A stretch of 12,317 nucleotides of DNA from an uncultured Ureaplasma sp. (GTDB lineage Bacteria > Bacillota_I > Bacilli_A > Mycoplasmatales > Mycoplasmoidaceae): positions 1 through 12,317 of the forward strand of contig CASFKH010000027.1 of assembly GCA_949295235.1 (NCBI GenBank). The letters run 5' to 3'. Below the pieces are notes generated by a model, which was given only the letters and a program-made list of their open reading frames with translations, had not been told where the DNA came from and did not search any database. The translations under genes and the position numbers were made by a program. This document shows positions 1-8,633 of this stretch, in pieces (the stretch's first letter is position 1; every line of letters starts with the position of its first letter).

Positions 1-1
1 T

Positions 2-139
2 AAATTTATGACTTATTACAATTATCAAAGATTTCATCATTATTCAGAATTAAATCATTTACCAAATTCACAAAGATATTTAATTCCTAAAAATGCAATA
101 GATTCACTTATAATTTTATATAGAAGTGGACTAGTCTAA
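2..139 (+). CDS. C-terminal fragment, possibly IS3-type transposase (partial at window edge)
   Basis: An open frame enters from the left edge and stops with TAA at 137-139, leaving about 45 residues. It contains FMTYYNYQRFH followed by ELNHLPNSQRYLI. This resembles the C-terminal end of the integrase-core domain in IS3-family OrfB transposases, where a YYN..R motif is followed by a short L..L.P..Y segment. The resemblance comes from memory of the family and is weak. No catalytic Asp/Glu lies inside the window, no terminal inverted repeat is evident after the stop, and it cannot be told whether the upstream part is intact. It could equally be the end of an unrelated hypothetical protein. Confidence 0.35.
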   Translation, partial: KFMTYYNYQRFHHYSELNHLPNSQRYLIPKNAIDSLIILYRSGLV

Positions 140-251
140 AAAGATTATGCATTAAACACATTAGATAGCAAATTTGACAACATGCAACTGTAGATATTAA
201 AATCTAATTTAAATAATAAATAATAAAAATATCATAGAAATTATTCTAAAC

Positions 252-300
252 TCACAATGCTATTGATTTAATTGTGACCACTCATTTGAGTGATTTTTTA
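252..300 (+). terminator. Tandem hairpins with T-run, likely Rho-independent terminator
   Basis: The first stem is TCACAAT (252-258) paired with ATTGTGA (271-277), 7 perfect base pairs around a 12-nt loop. One base later, CACTCA (279-284) pairs with TGAGTG (287-292). Its 2-nt loop would in practice open to four bases. A run of six T follows at 294-299. This is the expected form of an intrinsic terminator for transcription arriving from the left. Mollicutes are thought to use few such terminators, so a double stem is noteworthy. Confidence 0.6.
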
Positions 301-469
301 ATTTTAAAATACAATTATTACAATCTAAATTTAATTTGAAAATATTTAAAAAATAAACAAAAATTTTAATGTTAATTGTATATTTATATTTAAATAAAAT
401 GAATAATAAACTATTAATTAATTTGTAAATTTATATGTTGTTTAAATAGTAAAAAATAAATGATTTGTT

Positions 470-478
470 TGTTATAAT
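470..478 (+). promoter_or_regulatory. Extended -10 promoter (TGTTATAAT) for the ZIP transporter gene
   Basis: TGT followed by a perfect TATAAT (473-478) lies 32 bases upstream of the ATG at 511. No clear -35 hexamer sits at 16-18 bp, which is common in mycoplasmas where the -10 and its TG extension carry most of the recognition. The leader would be about 25 nt and includes a weak purine-rich ribosome-binding stretch, AAGAAAG, just before the ATG. Confidence 0.55.
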
Positions 479-510
479 ATTAAAACTACATTAATATAAG
501 AAAGATAAAT

Positions 511-1509
511 ATGAACTACATTCTTCAAAATTCTGTTCTAGATCCTTCTTGAAGTAATCCTAATTTAAATGTATTTTTTAATATTTTGTTTCTATTAGGT
601 CTTGCAATAGTTGTCCCTGGATTAATTGTTTTATTTATTTCTTTTTTTAAAATTAAATTTTCTAAAAGACTTCAAATTTATTTATCTTCTTTTACAGTTG
701 GATTAATATTAATTTTAGGGACAGTTGGATTAATTGCTGAGGGAATTCATAGTCTTCAAGAACATTTTGCTAGTTTAGATAATATAAGTTATGCTTCTTC
801 AACTGACCAAACCGTAGCAATTGCAGCATCTGGGGTTATTATTGGTTTTGGATTAGTTATTTTAACAAAATGATTGTTATCAAGAAATAAGAAAGAATTA
901 CATGAAAATCATCATTCTCATGGACATAGTGAAGCAATTTTTAATGTAGCTGATATTGATAATAAAAAAATAAAATGATTACCTATTATTTTACTTGCTC
1001 TTCACAGAAGTGTGGATGGAATTACATTAGGTTTAATGGCCAATACCGAACACAATGATATTCTTGGATTTGAAAACTGAGGAATGCTAATTGTCTTTAT
1101 AATTCATTTAATACCAACTTCAATAATAATTTATTTAATTCAATTAGATATTCAAAAAAATAATAAGCTAAAAGCTGTTGGTTATACTATTTTATTGTCT
1201 TTATTAATGATTCCATTCACTTTTATAGGTGGATATTTATCAAGTATATTTGATGATGCATGATGATTAATGCCATTATTATTCTGTGTTTCTGGTTCAT
1301 TAATTACATTGATGACAATTATGGAAATTATTCCCGAATTTATTCACCATAGAAATTGCGGAATTAAAGAATGATTAGGAATTATTGCTGTTATTGGTGC
1401 AGGTATATTATTAGCTGTAATTTTAATTTCAATTCATAGCCATGGTGAAGAACATACCCATCAATCCGTTGAGCAAATTAACTCTGCTTTATCAATAATA
1501 AAATTTTAA
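511..1509 (+). CDS. ZIP-family divalent metal transporter
   Basis: A predicted inner-membrane protein of 332 aa, read with TGA as Trp, with about eight hydrophobic segments (roughly residues 22-45, 57-80, 105-121, 155-177, 190-210, 222-244, 252-275 and 286-308). After the third segment comes a cytosolic-type His-rich loop (HENHHSHGHSE, 131-141). The fourth carries HRSVDG (165-170), the ZIP TM4 signature H..xDG, with HLIPTS (199-204) in the fifth and MEIIPEF (271-277) in the seventh. A second His cluster, HSHGEEHTH, lies near the C-terminus (309-317). ZIP proteins import zinc, iron or manganese; which metal applies here cannot be read from the sequence. Oddly, the Asn of the usual HN..DG is Arg, and the Glu of the TM5 HE.P motif is Leu, so the binuclear metal site is incomplete. 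The ATG at 511 follows a TATAAT by 32 bases and includes a plausible N-terminal extension before the first membrane segment. The gene appears monocistronic or weakly linked to pcrA, 49 bp downstream. Confidence 0.8.
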
Positions 1510-1545
1510 AAATACAGCTATTCTAATTATTAATTGTTTATATTT

Positions 1546-1553
1546 GTGAGGAA
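1546..1553 (+). promoter_or_regulatory. Ribosome binding site that fixes the pcrA start
   Basis: GTGAGGAA lies 5-8 bases ahead of the ATG at 1559. Three ATGs occur close together (1555, 1559, 1563) in three different frames. Only the one at 1559 opens the helicase frame, and this Shine-Dalgarno-like sequence is well spaced for it. Confidence 0.55.
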
Positions 1554-1558
1554 TATGA

Positions 1559-3760
1559 ATGAATGAAAAATTTAAAAATTTAAATAATAGTCAATATTCT
1601 GCAGTTTCTAATCCCATTGAATATGTGATGGTTATGGCCGGTGCTGGCACTGGAAAAACTACAGTTATTACAAATAGAGTATTATATTTAATATTAGAAA
1701 AAAATATTGATCCAGATCGCATTTTATGTATTACATTTACAAATAAAACTGCAAGTGAAATGAATGAAAAAATAAAGAAAGTTTTAGGATACCCACTTGA
1801 CTGAATTGGGACTTTTCATGCAATTTGTATTCGAATATTGCGTCGTGAATTTTATAAATTAAACCGTAAAAATAATTTTAAAATTATTGGCGATGATGAA
1901 GAAGCATTAACGATTATCAAAGATATATATGAAACAAATAATTTTGATAAATCAGTTTTAAGTTTTAAAAAAATGTTATATATAATTGATTATTTCAAAT
2001 CAAATCTTTATGACATATCTAATTTAGAAAATGATTTTAACGTTTTAAATATTTTAGAAATTGTTGGAATAAAACAAATTGAAATGGTTAAAACAGTTTA
2101 CAAAAATTATTTAAAAAAATTTGAGATGTACAATTATGTTGATTTCAATGATATATTAAATTTCACTAATTTTATACTATCAAATTTCCAAGACTCATTA
2201 GAATATTGATCAAATCGATTTGATACTATATTGGTTGATGAATTTCAAGACACTAATGATATACAATATCAATTTTTATCATTAATGTCTTCAAAAAATA
2301 AAAATATTTTTGCTGTTGGAGATGAAGACCAAAGTATTTATTCATTTAGAGGATCAAATCCAAAAATTATCCAAAATTTTATTCATTCAAATAAAGATGA
2401 GATTAAAGTAATAAAATTAGAAGAAAATTATCGTTCAACCCAACAAATTTTAGATGTTGCAAATTTATTAATAAATAAAAATACTGATCGGAGTGTAAAA
2501 AATCTTTATTCTAATTTTTCTTATTCTAAACCTTCTTTTTTTCTTGCCAACTCAGAGGAAGAGGAAGCAAATTTTGTAGTAAGAAAAATTAATTATATTC
2601 TAAAAACAGATCCTGATGTTCAATTAAAAGATATTGCTATTTTATATCGAAGCAATTACTTATCACGTGTCTATGAACAGGCATTAGTATCTGAAGGATA
2701 TAAATATAATCTTTATGGTGGATTTAAATTTTATCAAAGAACAGAAATTAAAGACATATTAGCATATTTAAATGTAATAGATAATAATGATGAATTATCT
2801 ATAAGAAGAATAATTAATATTCCTCGTAGAAAAATTAGTGATCAAACCGTTAAACATATTTTAGATTATTCAAATGATAACTCCATTTCATTTTATGATG
2901 CAATTTGCTTAGTTGATAATATTGATTCATTAAGTACTGTCCAAAAATCATCAGTATGTAATTTTATTAATTTGATTGATTATTTTAAAAATTCTAAATT
3001 TGATAGTTTAGTTAATTTATTTGATGAAATAATACAAAAAACAAATTATTTGGACTATGTTGAATCAACTGATCCAAAAAGATTAGACATTGTAACAAAA
3101 AATTTAGATGAATTAAGAAATGCAATTGAAAATTATGAAAATAGACATAAAAATGACGCATCATTATCTAATTATTTACAAGAAATAATGTTATATACAT
3201 TACTTGAAGACAAGCAAAAAAATGATAATGCAATTAATTTAATGACTGTACATACTGCAAAAGGTTTAGAATTCAAATATGTATTTTTAGTATCTTTTTG
3301 TGATGGTATATTTCCCTCTATCCACAGTATTGAAGAAAACAATATTAGTGAAGAGAGAAGACTGGCTTACGTAGCAGTGACGAGAGCAAAAAAAGATTTA
3401 TTTATTTCAGCAAACAATTCTTATAATTTTAGAATACAAAAACCAAAACTACCATCAAGATTTATAAAAGATATTGGAATTGAAAATTTGAATGTCATTA
3501 ATGACCAAATCCAAACAAAATCTAATCTTGATTTAGAATGATTTGATTCAAATAATAAACCAAAAATTAATTTAGAAGAAAAATACAATCTTGATTCTAA
3601 AAATGATTATAAGGTTGGAGATAGAATAATTCATATTAGTTTTGGAGTTGGAACAATTATTGGGATAAACAATGATATTTTAGAAATTGGTTTTAAACCT
3701 CCTTTTGGTATTAAAAATATAATTTATAATCATAAATCAATAAAAAGAAAAATAGAGTAA
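1559..3760 (+). CDS. pcrA: UvrD/PcrA-type superfamily 1A DNA helicase
   Basis: An ATP-dependent 3'-5' DNA helicase of 733 aa, the normal length for PcrA, acting in DNA repair and displacement of proteins from DNA. All SF1A motifs are present in order: Q motif (LNNSQYSAV, Gln12), Walker A AGAGTGKTT (27-35), motif Ia ITFTNKTASEM, Walker B LVDEFQDTN (225-233), motif III VGDEDQSIYSFRGS (from 253), motif IV EENYRST, motif V VHTAKGLEF (564-572) and motif VI EERRLAYVAVTRA (598-610). The last 50 residues (from about 685, KVGDRIIHISFGVGTI) match the Tudor-like C-terminal domain that tethers PcrA to RNA polymerase. Three in-frame TGA codons (1802, 2207 and 3539) read as Trp; with the standard code the gene would look broken into pieces. 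The MTHFS-like gene follows after 2 bases, so the two are probably co-transcribed and coupled. Confidence 0.95.
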
Positions 3761-3762
3761 TC

Positions 3763-4299
3763 ATGGAAGTAAAAATTTATAATTTATTAAGAAAATTTTC
3801 TCTTTTAATTAATCAAAAATCTGATTTTGAAATTTTTAGTTTAAATTCTAAAATATATAATGAATTTTTTCAAAAAATTCCAACTAAAAATTTAAAAAAT
3901 GCAATTTTTTTTAGAAAAAGACATGATTGTATTGATTATTATGCAATTATTGATGAATTAATAAAGAATAATATTAATATATTAATTGCACAAGAGAATT
4001 TTCATGGTTTAAGCTATTCAAAAGTGAATAGCGTAACTGACTTTGACTCAATTGAGGATGGAATTTATAGTTATCCTAAAATTAATTTAAAAAATCTTTT
4101 AGATATTGATATGATTGTATATCCACTACAATTGGTTAAAAACAATTATGGATATATTTATAATAAATTTGAATATGAATTTTTAAAAAAATTTAAAGGT
4201 CTTAAAATTGGAATAGGATATAAGGAATCGAATTTAAAATCTAAATTCAGTTTAAAAGATTTTAATTTTATTAAATTTGATAAAATTTTATTAGTTTAA
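3763..4299 (+). CDS. Degenerate 5-formyltetrahydrofolate cyclo-ligase (MTHFS)-like protein
   Basis: A soluble protein of 178 aa, near the family's usual 180-200. Typical MTHFS converts 5-formyl-THF to 5,10-methenyl-THF with ATP. The overall path of the fold is recognisable: a helical N-terminus, a strand INILIAQ (71-77) where the family has its VxLP strand, EDGIYSYP (98-105) in place of GI.EP, DIDMIVYPLQLV (114-125) for the D.iivPgvaf strand, KIGIGY (148-153) for the post-motif strand, and a FDKILLV tail for the LD.ivTE end. The ATP/substrate loop normally reading RLGYGGGYYD is replaced by NYGYIYNKFEYEF (128-140), and the Glu of GI.EP is lost. Catalysis as in the family is therefore doubtful. 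The position between pcrA and ymdB matches the MTHFS gene in M. genitalium, as I recall it, and this supports the assignment. The frame is intact and starts 2 bases after the pcrA stop. Fold assignment is moderately sure; activity is not. Confidence 0.6.
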   Translation: MEVKIYNLLRKFSLLINQKSDFEIFSLNSKIYNEFFQKIPTKNLKNAIFFRKRHDCIDYYAIIDELIKNNINILIAQENFHGLSYSKVNSVTDFDSIEDGIYSYPKINLKNLLDIDMIVYPLQLVKNNYGYIYNKFEYEFLKKFKGLKIGIGYKESNLKSKFSLKDFNFIKFDKILLV

Positions 4300-4300
4300 T

Positions 4301-5089
4301 ATGAATATTTTATTTATAGGTGACATTTTTTCAGATACTGGAATTAGAGCTATAAAAACTGAATTGCCAAGAATAAAAAAAAAGTATAAAATCGACTTTA
4401 TAATTGCAAATGCAGAAAATGCTTCTAATTGTTGTGGTTTAACAAAATCAACATATCTTGAACTTTTAAATTTAGGAATTGACTTTTTTACAATGGGAAA
4501 TCATACATGATGTAAAAAAGAAAATTTAGATATTTTAAATAACAAAAATATTGTAAGACCAGCAAACATACCAAACGACCATATTTACAATAAATATGGT
4601 AGTGGATCAAGAATAATATATTTAAATGGTATTAGTATTAGAATTACAAATTTATTAGGACTATCAATAAATTTTCATAAGGTTCAAACAAATCCATTTT
4701 TATATTTAGAAGATTTATTAAATTATGAAGAAACAACAGATTTTCATATTATTGATTTTCATGCTGAAACTACAAGCGAAAAAAACGCATTATTTTATGC
4801 ATTTAAGGGCAAGGTTAGCGCAATCTTAGGAACACATACTCATGTTCAAACTGCAGATGAAAGAATCAGAGAAAAAACCGCATATATAACTGATGTTGGT
4901 TCAACTGGTTCATCTGGTGGTATTATTGGTGCAAATGGCGTTGAAATTGTTAAAAAATATATGAATAAAGTTGATTCATACTGAATTACTGATCAAGGTG
5001 GTTTATATCAATTTTGTGCTGTTATATTAGAGTTAGATACAAAAAACAAAATTGTGAATAACATAAAAAGAATTTTTATTTATGAATAA
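4301..5089 (+). CDS. ymdB: YmdB-family metallophosphoesterase (cyclic nucleotide phosphodiesterase)
   Basis: A cytosolic dinuclear-metal phosphoesterase of 262 aa, the usual length for the YmdB/TIGR00282 family. B. subtilis YmdB hydrolyses cyclic mononucleotides such as cAMP; its role in mollicutes is not established. Every metal-site motif is visible: GDIFSDTG (Asp8), NAEN (Glu39, Asn40), MGNHTW (Asn67, His68), IDFHAETTSEK (His154), GTHTHVQTADE (His179, His181) and DVGSTGSSGGIIG (198-210). Trp70 and Trp228 are encoded by TGA. The ATG follows the upstream stop with a single intervening T (TAATATG), so translation is likely coupled to the MTHFS-like gene. It is the last gene of its unit, before a 128-bp gap with a new promoter. 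Confidence 0.9.
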
Positions 5090-5167
5090 ATTATTTAATT
5101 TCTATGAAAATTACTAACCAAAAAGCCTAAGTATTATTCATTACATAATATATAATTGATTTAAAAT

Positions 5168-5178
5168 TATAATATAAT
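5168..5178 (+). promoter_or_regulatory. Overlapping TATAAT -10 boxes ahead of the yneF-engB-valS unit
   Basis: Two perfect TATAAT hexamers overlap by one base (5168-5173 and 5173-5178) in the 128-bp gap after ymdB, about 40 bases before the ATG at 5218. No convincing -35 hexamer lies at 16-18 bp. The TTGATT at 5156-5161 is too close. The site is the natural start for the downstream gene cluster. The AT-rich background makes chance TATAAT matches likely, hence the moderate score. Confidence 0.45.
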
Positions 5179-5202
5179 ATATTAATAAATTATTTAAACA
5201 TC

Positions 5203-5209
5203 AAAGGAG
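5203..5209 (+). promoter_or_regulatory. Strong Shine-Dalgarno AAAGGAG of the yneF-like gene
   Basis: AAAGGAG is a near-complete anti-SD complement, 8 bases before the ATG at 5218. It is the strongest plus-strand ribosome-binding site in the window; most downstream genes have a weak one or none and abut the upstream stop. This fits with the gene being the first of a polycistronic unit. Confidence 0.75.
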
Positions 5210-5217
5210 TTGGGCAG

Positions 5218-5445
5218 ATGAGTTCAGGTGCGATTGCAGGATTAGCTGTAGGAATGGTAATCGTTGGAGTAATTATTGGAATAGTAGCTGGTTTTTTTAT
5301 TGCAAAATATATTTTTAAACGTCAATTAAAGAAAAATCCTCCTATTACAAAAGAAACTATCCGTATGATTTATACTCAAGTTGGTAGAAAACCAACTGAA
5401 AAACAAATAAACGATATTTATCGTCGTGCTATAAAAGTTAAATAA
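5218..5445 (+). CDS. yneF: UPF0154 (YneF-like) small membrane protein
   Basis: A 75-aa protein with one N-terminal membrane segment (about residues 5-33, rich in Gly/Val/Ile), then a basic stretch KRQLKKNPP and a soluble helical tail ITKETIRMIYTQVGRKPTEKQINDIYRRA. This is the layout and conserved tail of the UPF0154/YneF family found across Firmicutes and mollicutes (length about 70-80 aa). The family has no established biochemical function. It leads the gene cluster behind a strong Shine-Dalgarno, and its TAA overlaps the ATG of engB by one base (TAATG), so the two are translationally coupled. Confidence 0.85.
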   Translation: MSSGAIAGLAVGMVIVGVIIGIVAGFFIAKYIFKRQLKKNPPITKETIRMIYTQVGRKPTEKQINDIYRRAIKVK

Positions 5446-6032
5446 TGATTAAATTTATAAAATCTGCAAATTATGTTGATCAATATTTTGAAGATAAAAG
5501 AAACCAATTTTGTTTTGTCGGAAGGTCAAATGTTGGAAAGTCAAGTTTGATAAATGCATTAGCAAATCAAAAAATAGCAAAAACTTCATCCACCCCTGGA
5601 CATACGAAGTTGGTTAATTTTTTTGATTTTGATAAATATGTTTTAGTTGATTTACCAGGTTATGGATATTCTAAATCTTCACATAAAGATAGTGAAATGA
5701 TTCAAAATTTGATTAATGAATATTTGTGTTGGTCAAAGAAATTAGTTTGTGTATTTCAACTTTGTAATATTGATATAATTACTCATGAAGATAAACTAAT
5801 GTCAGCCTATCTAAATGATTTTAAAAAAAATTATAATATTGATCACTTTGTTTTGTTAACAAAATCTGATCGTGTCAATAAATCTCATTTCGATAACAAC
5901 AAACAAAAAATTGCAAATTTTTTAAATATAACAATTGATAATTTAATTCCAATATCATCAAAAAATAAATCTAATATAACAAAATTAAATTCTATAATTT
6001 CAGGAATTAATCAAAAATATAGTAAGAGGTAA
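5445..6032 (+). CDS. engB: Ribosome biogenesis GTPase EngB/YsxC/YihA
   Basis: A 195-aa TrmE-Era-EngA-EngB-type GTPase required for assembly of the 50S subunit in bacteria. The G motifs are intact: G1 GRSNVGKSS (26-34), G2 region TSSTPGHT (47-54) followed by the family hallmark VNFFDF, G3 VDLPGYGYSK (68-77), G4 TKSD (139-142) and G5 ISSK (170-173). Length is standard. The usual D.R after the strand at about residue 103 reads FQLCNID, a small deviation outside the nucleotide site. Its only tryptophan (residue 96, codon at 5730) is TGG, whereas the Trp codons I checked in neighbouring genes are TGA. The start overlaps the yneF stop by one base. Confidence 0.95.
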   Translation: MIKFIKSANYVDQYFEDKRNQFCFVGRSNVGKSSLINALANQKIAKTSSTPGHTKLVNFFDFDKYVLVDLPGYGYSKSSHKDSEMIQNLINEYLCWSKKLVCVFQLCNIDIITHEDKLMSAYLNDFKKNYNIDHFVLLTKSDRVNKSHFDNNKQKIANFLNITIDNLIPISSKNKSNITKLNSIISGINQKYSKR

Positions 6033-6034
6033 TT

Positions 6035-8632
6035 ATGAAATATTTAGATGAAAAATATAATCCTAATGAAGTTGAAAAAAATAAATATGATTATTGATTA
6101 GAAAAAAAATTATTTTCTCCAAATAACTCTTCAAATGAAACATTTAGTGTTATTTTACCTCCTCCAAATGTTACAGGTAAGCTTCATCTTGGTCATGCAT
6201 GAGATGTTAGTCTTCAAGATGTAATGGTTAGATACAATATTTTATTAGGTAAAAATGTGCTTTGAGTTCCAGGTACTGACCATGCTGGAATTGCTACACA
6301 AACTAAATTTGAAAAAATTTTAAAAGAAGAAGAAGGATTAAAATCTTCAGATTTAGGTAGAGAAAAATTTCTAGAAAAATTATGAACATGAGCTACTAAC
6401 CAATCAAATTTTATTCATAAGCAATGAAAGAAAATGGGAATTGCATTATCATATGATTATGAAAAATTTACAATGGATAATGATATTAATCAAGCGGTAA
6501 ATTATGTATTTGTCCAATTATATAATAATAATTTAATATATCGTAGAAAAAAACTAGTTAATTGAGATCCAATTTTAAAAACTGCAATTTCAAATATAGA
6601 AGTAATACACAAAGATACAAAATCAAAAATGTATTATATTAAATATTATATTGAAGATAAATCTGAATATGTTTTAGTTGCAACTACTCGTCCTGAAACT
6701 ATTTTTGGTGATGTTTGTTTAGTCGCAAATCCAAATGACAGTAGATATTTGAAATTTAAAAATAAAAAATTTATAAACCCTATTAATGATAAGTTATTAC
6801 CCATAATTTATGATGATTATATTGACATGGATTTTGGGACAGGAATAATGAAATGTACCCCCGCTCATGACTTTAACGATAATGAATTAGCAAAACGTCA
6901 TAATTTAGAGGTTATAAATATTTTCAATCCTAATGCAACTATGATTAGTGATCTAGGTGAATTTGCTAATTTAGATAGATTCGAATGTCGTGATAAAGTC
7001 ATCAAAAAATTACAATATTTAAACTTAGTTCATCACATTGAAGATATTGAAAATAAAGTTGGATATTCAGAAAGAAGTGATGCAATTGTTGAGCCATATT
7101 TGTCATGACAATGATTTATTGATATTAAATCACTATCAGATAAAGTTTTAGAGATGCAAAATGACAACAATGCAAAGGTTAATTTTGTACCAAGTCATTT
7201 TAGTAATACTTTAAAGCAATGATTAGAAAACATTGATGATTGATGTATTAGTCGTCAATTGTGATGAGGCCATCAAATTCCGATATGATACAACAAAAAT
7301 AATGATGAAATATACTGTGATATTACTCCTCCTAAAGATATAAAAAATTGAACTAGAGATGAAGATGTATTAGATACTTGATTTTCTTCTGGACTTTGAC
7401 CTTTACTTACATTAGGGTGACCATATAAAAATGAATTATTTAACAAATATTTTCCAACAAGTGTATTAGTGACAGGATATGACATTATTTTCTTTTGAGT
7501 ATCAAGAATGATGATGTTTTCAAAATATTTTACAGGTTTAAAACCTTTCAATAATGTTTTAATTCATGGCTTAATAAGAGATTCGCAAGGAAGAAAAATG
7601 TCTAAATCATTAGGAAATGGTATTGATCCAATGGATGTAATTGATTCATATGGTTGTGATTCTTTGCGTTTATTTTTAACAACAACTGCAACTTTAGGGG
7701 AGGATTTGAATTTCTCTGAAGAAAAAATAAAAGCAAATTGAAATTTTATAAATAAACTTTGAAATGGTGCACGTTATATTTTAAGTATTGAAAATTCTAA
7801 TCATTTTGATTTTAATTTAACTAATCTAGAAATTAAAAATTTATCTGGACTTAATTTATGAATAATAAATAAATTAAATCAATTAATTTTTGAAGTTAAG
7901 AAAAATATGGATGGCTTTAATTTTGTTGTTGCATTTAAAAAAATATATGATTTTGTATGAAATGAATTCTTTAACAAATTTCTTGAAATCACAAAATTTG
8001 ATGTTAAAAATTGCAACATTCAAACTATATCAATATTAGGATATGTTTTAAAACAAGTTATTATTTTACTTCACCCTTTTATTCCTTTTGTTACTGAAGA
8101 AATTTATCAACATTTCCCTAATCATTTAGATTCAATAATATGTGAGAGATATCCAATTGTATTTGAATTAGAAAATATTAATCTAAAAGAAAGTGAAGTT
8201 CTATTTGATATAATTGGGGAAATTAGAAAATTAAGAAAAGATAAAAATTTAGCAAATAAAAAACCAATTTATATTTTTACAAATTCAGATTTAATCAAAA
8301 ATAATCAATCTTTTTTTGATAAATATTTAAATGCTAATAATATTTTTTTATTTGACAAATGTAGTTCCAATTCAATTGATTTGATTACAAATTTAATTAA
8401 TATTCAAGTCAATATGGATAATTTAATTGATAATCAAGATGAATTAAATAAATTAGAATCACAATTAAAAAATGTTGAATTTGAAATTAATCGTTGTCAT
8501 CAATTATTATTTAATCCAAATTTTATTCAAAAGGCTCCAAAATCGAAAATTGATTTAGAAAAAGAAAAATTAGCTCAATATCAATTACAATATAGTAATT
8601 TAAAAGAAAAGATTTCTAAATTAAAAAAATAA
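6035..8632 (+). CDS. valS: Valyl-tRNA synthetase
   Basis: Class I aminoacyl-tRNA synthetase of 865 aa that charges tRNA-Val with valine, using TGA as Trp throughout. Seen in order: [16 protein letters not shown] with the HIGH-type signature HLGH at 51-54, [13 protein letters not shown], the CP1 editing domain starting around [11 protein letters not shown] (about residues 210-345), the RQLWWGHQIP segment, DVLDTWFSSGLWP, GYDIIFFWVSRM, and KMSKS at 521-525 in [11 protein letters not shown]. The anticodon-binding helical domain follows, and the last 65 or so residues form a Lys/Glu-rich coiled coil as in other Val[12 protein letters not shown] and the DP..VID segment after KMSKS favour Val over Ile specificity. 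An AAGAGG ribosome site (6024-6029) lies five bases before the ATG, inside the end of engB. The ispH ATG follows its stop with one intervening base. Confidence 0.97.
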
Positions 8633-8633
8633 T

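Larger units (their letters stand above)
140..510. other. Non-coding AT-rich region between the left-edge frame and the ZIP gene
   Basis: About 370 bases with no credible coding frame on either strand. The region holds the tandem hairpins at 252-292 with a following T-run, then a very AT-rich stretch of about 170 bases leading to the TATAAT box at 473-478. I see no tRNA, CRISPR repeat or other structured RNA here. The composition is more AT-biased than the flanking genes, as expected for intergenic mollicute DNA. Confidence 0.6.

Noticed and set aside
140..510. tRNA, CRISPR or structured RNA in the left intergenic region
   Set aside because: No T-loop consensus, no regularly spaced repeats and no conserved-looking stems beyond the tandem hairpins were found.
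1539..1544. TATATT as a promoter for pcrA
   Set aside because: It sits directly before the ribosome-binding site, leaving no room for a leader that includes it. Transcription from the ZIP promoter or an unseen site is as likely.
1555..1557. Earlier ATG as start of the helicase
   Set aside because: It is in a different frame from the helicase motifs. ATG 1559 is the one in frame with Walker A.
1559..3760. Apparent frameshifts or stop codons splitting the helicase into pieces
   Set aside because: The breaks are in-frame TGA codons read as Trp. The frame never shifts and all helicase motifs are in order. The same holds for valS, ispH, trmL and trmB.
5090..5217. Riboswitch in the 128-bp gap before yneF
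   Set aside because: The gap is almost entirely A/T with no sizeable GC-containing stems, and an ordinary promoter plus Shine-Dalgarno explains it.
7273..7551. 92-codon open frame on the minus strand
   Set aside because: It lies entirely inside valS across conserved catalytic-core motifs, and its product resembles nothing recognisable. It is a shadow of the real gene.
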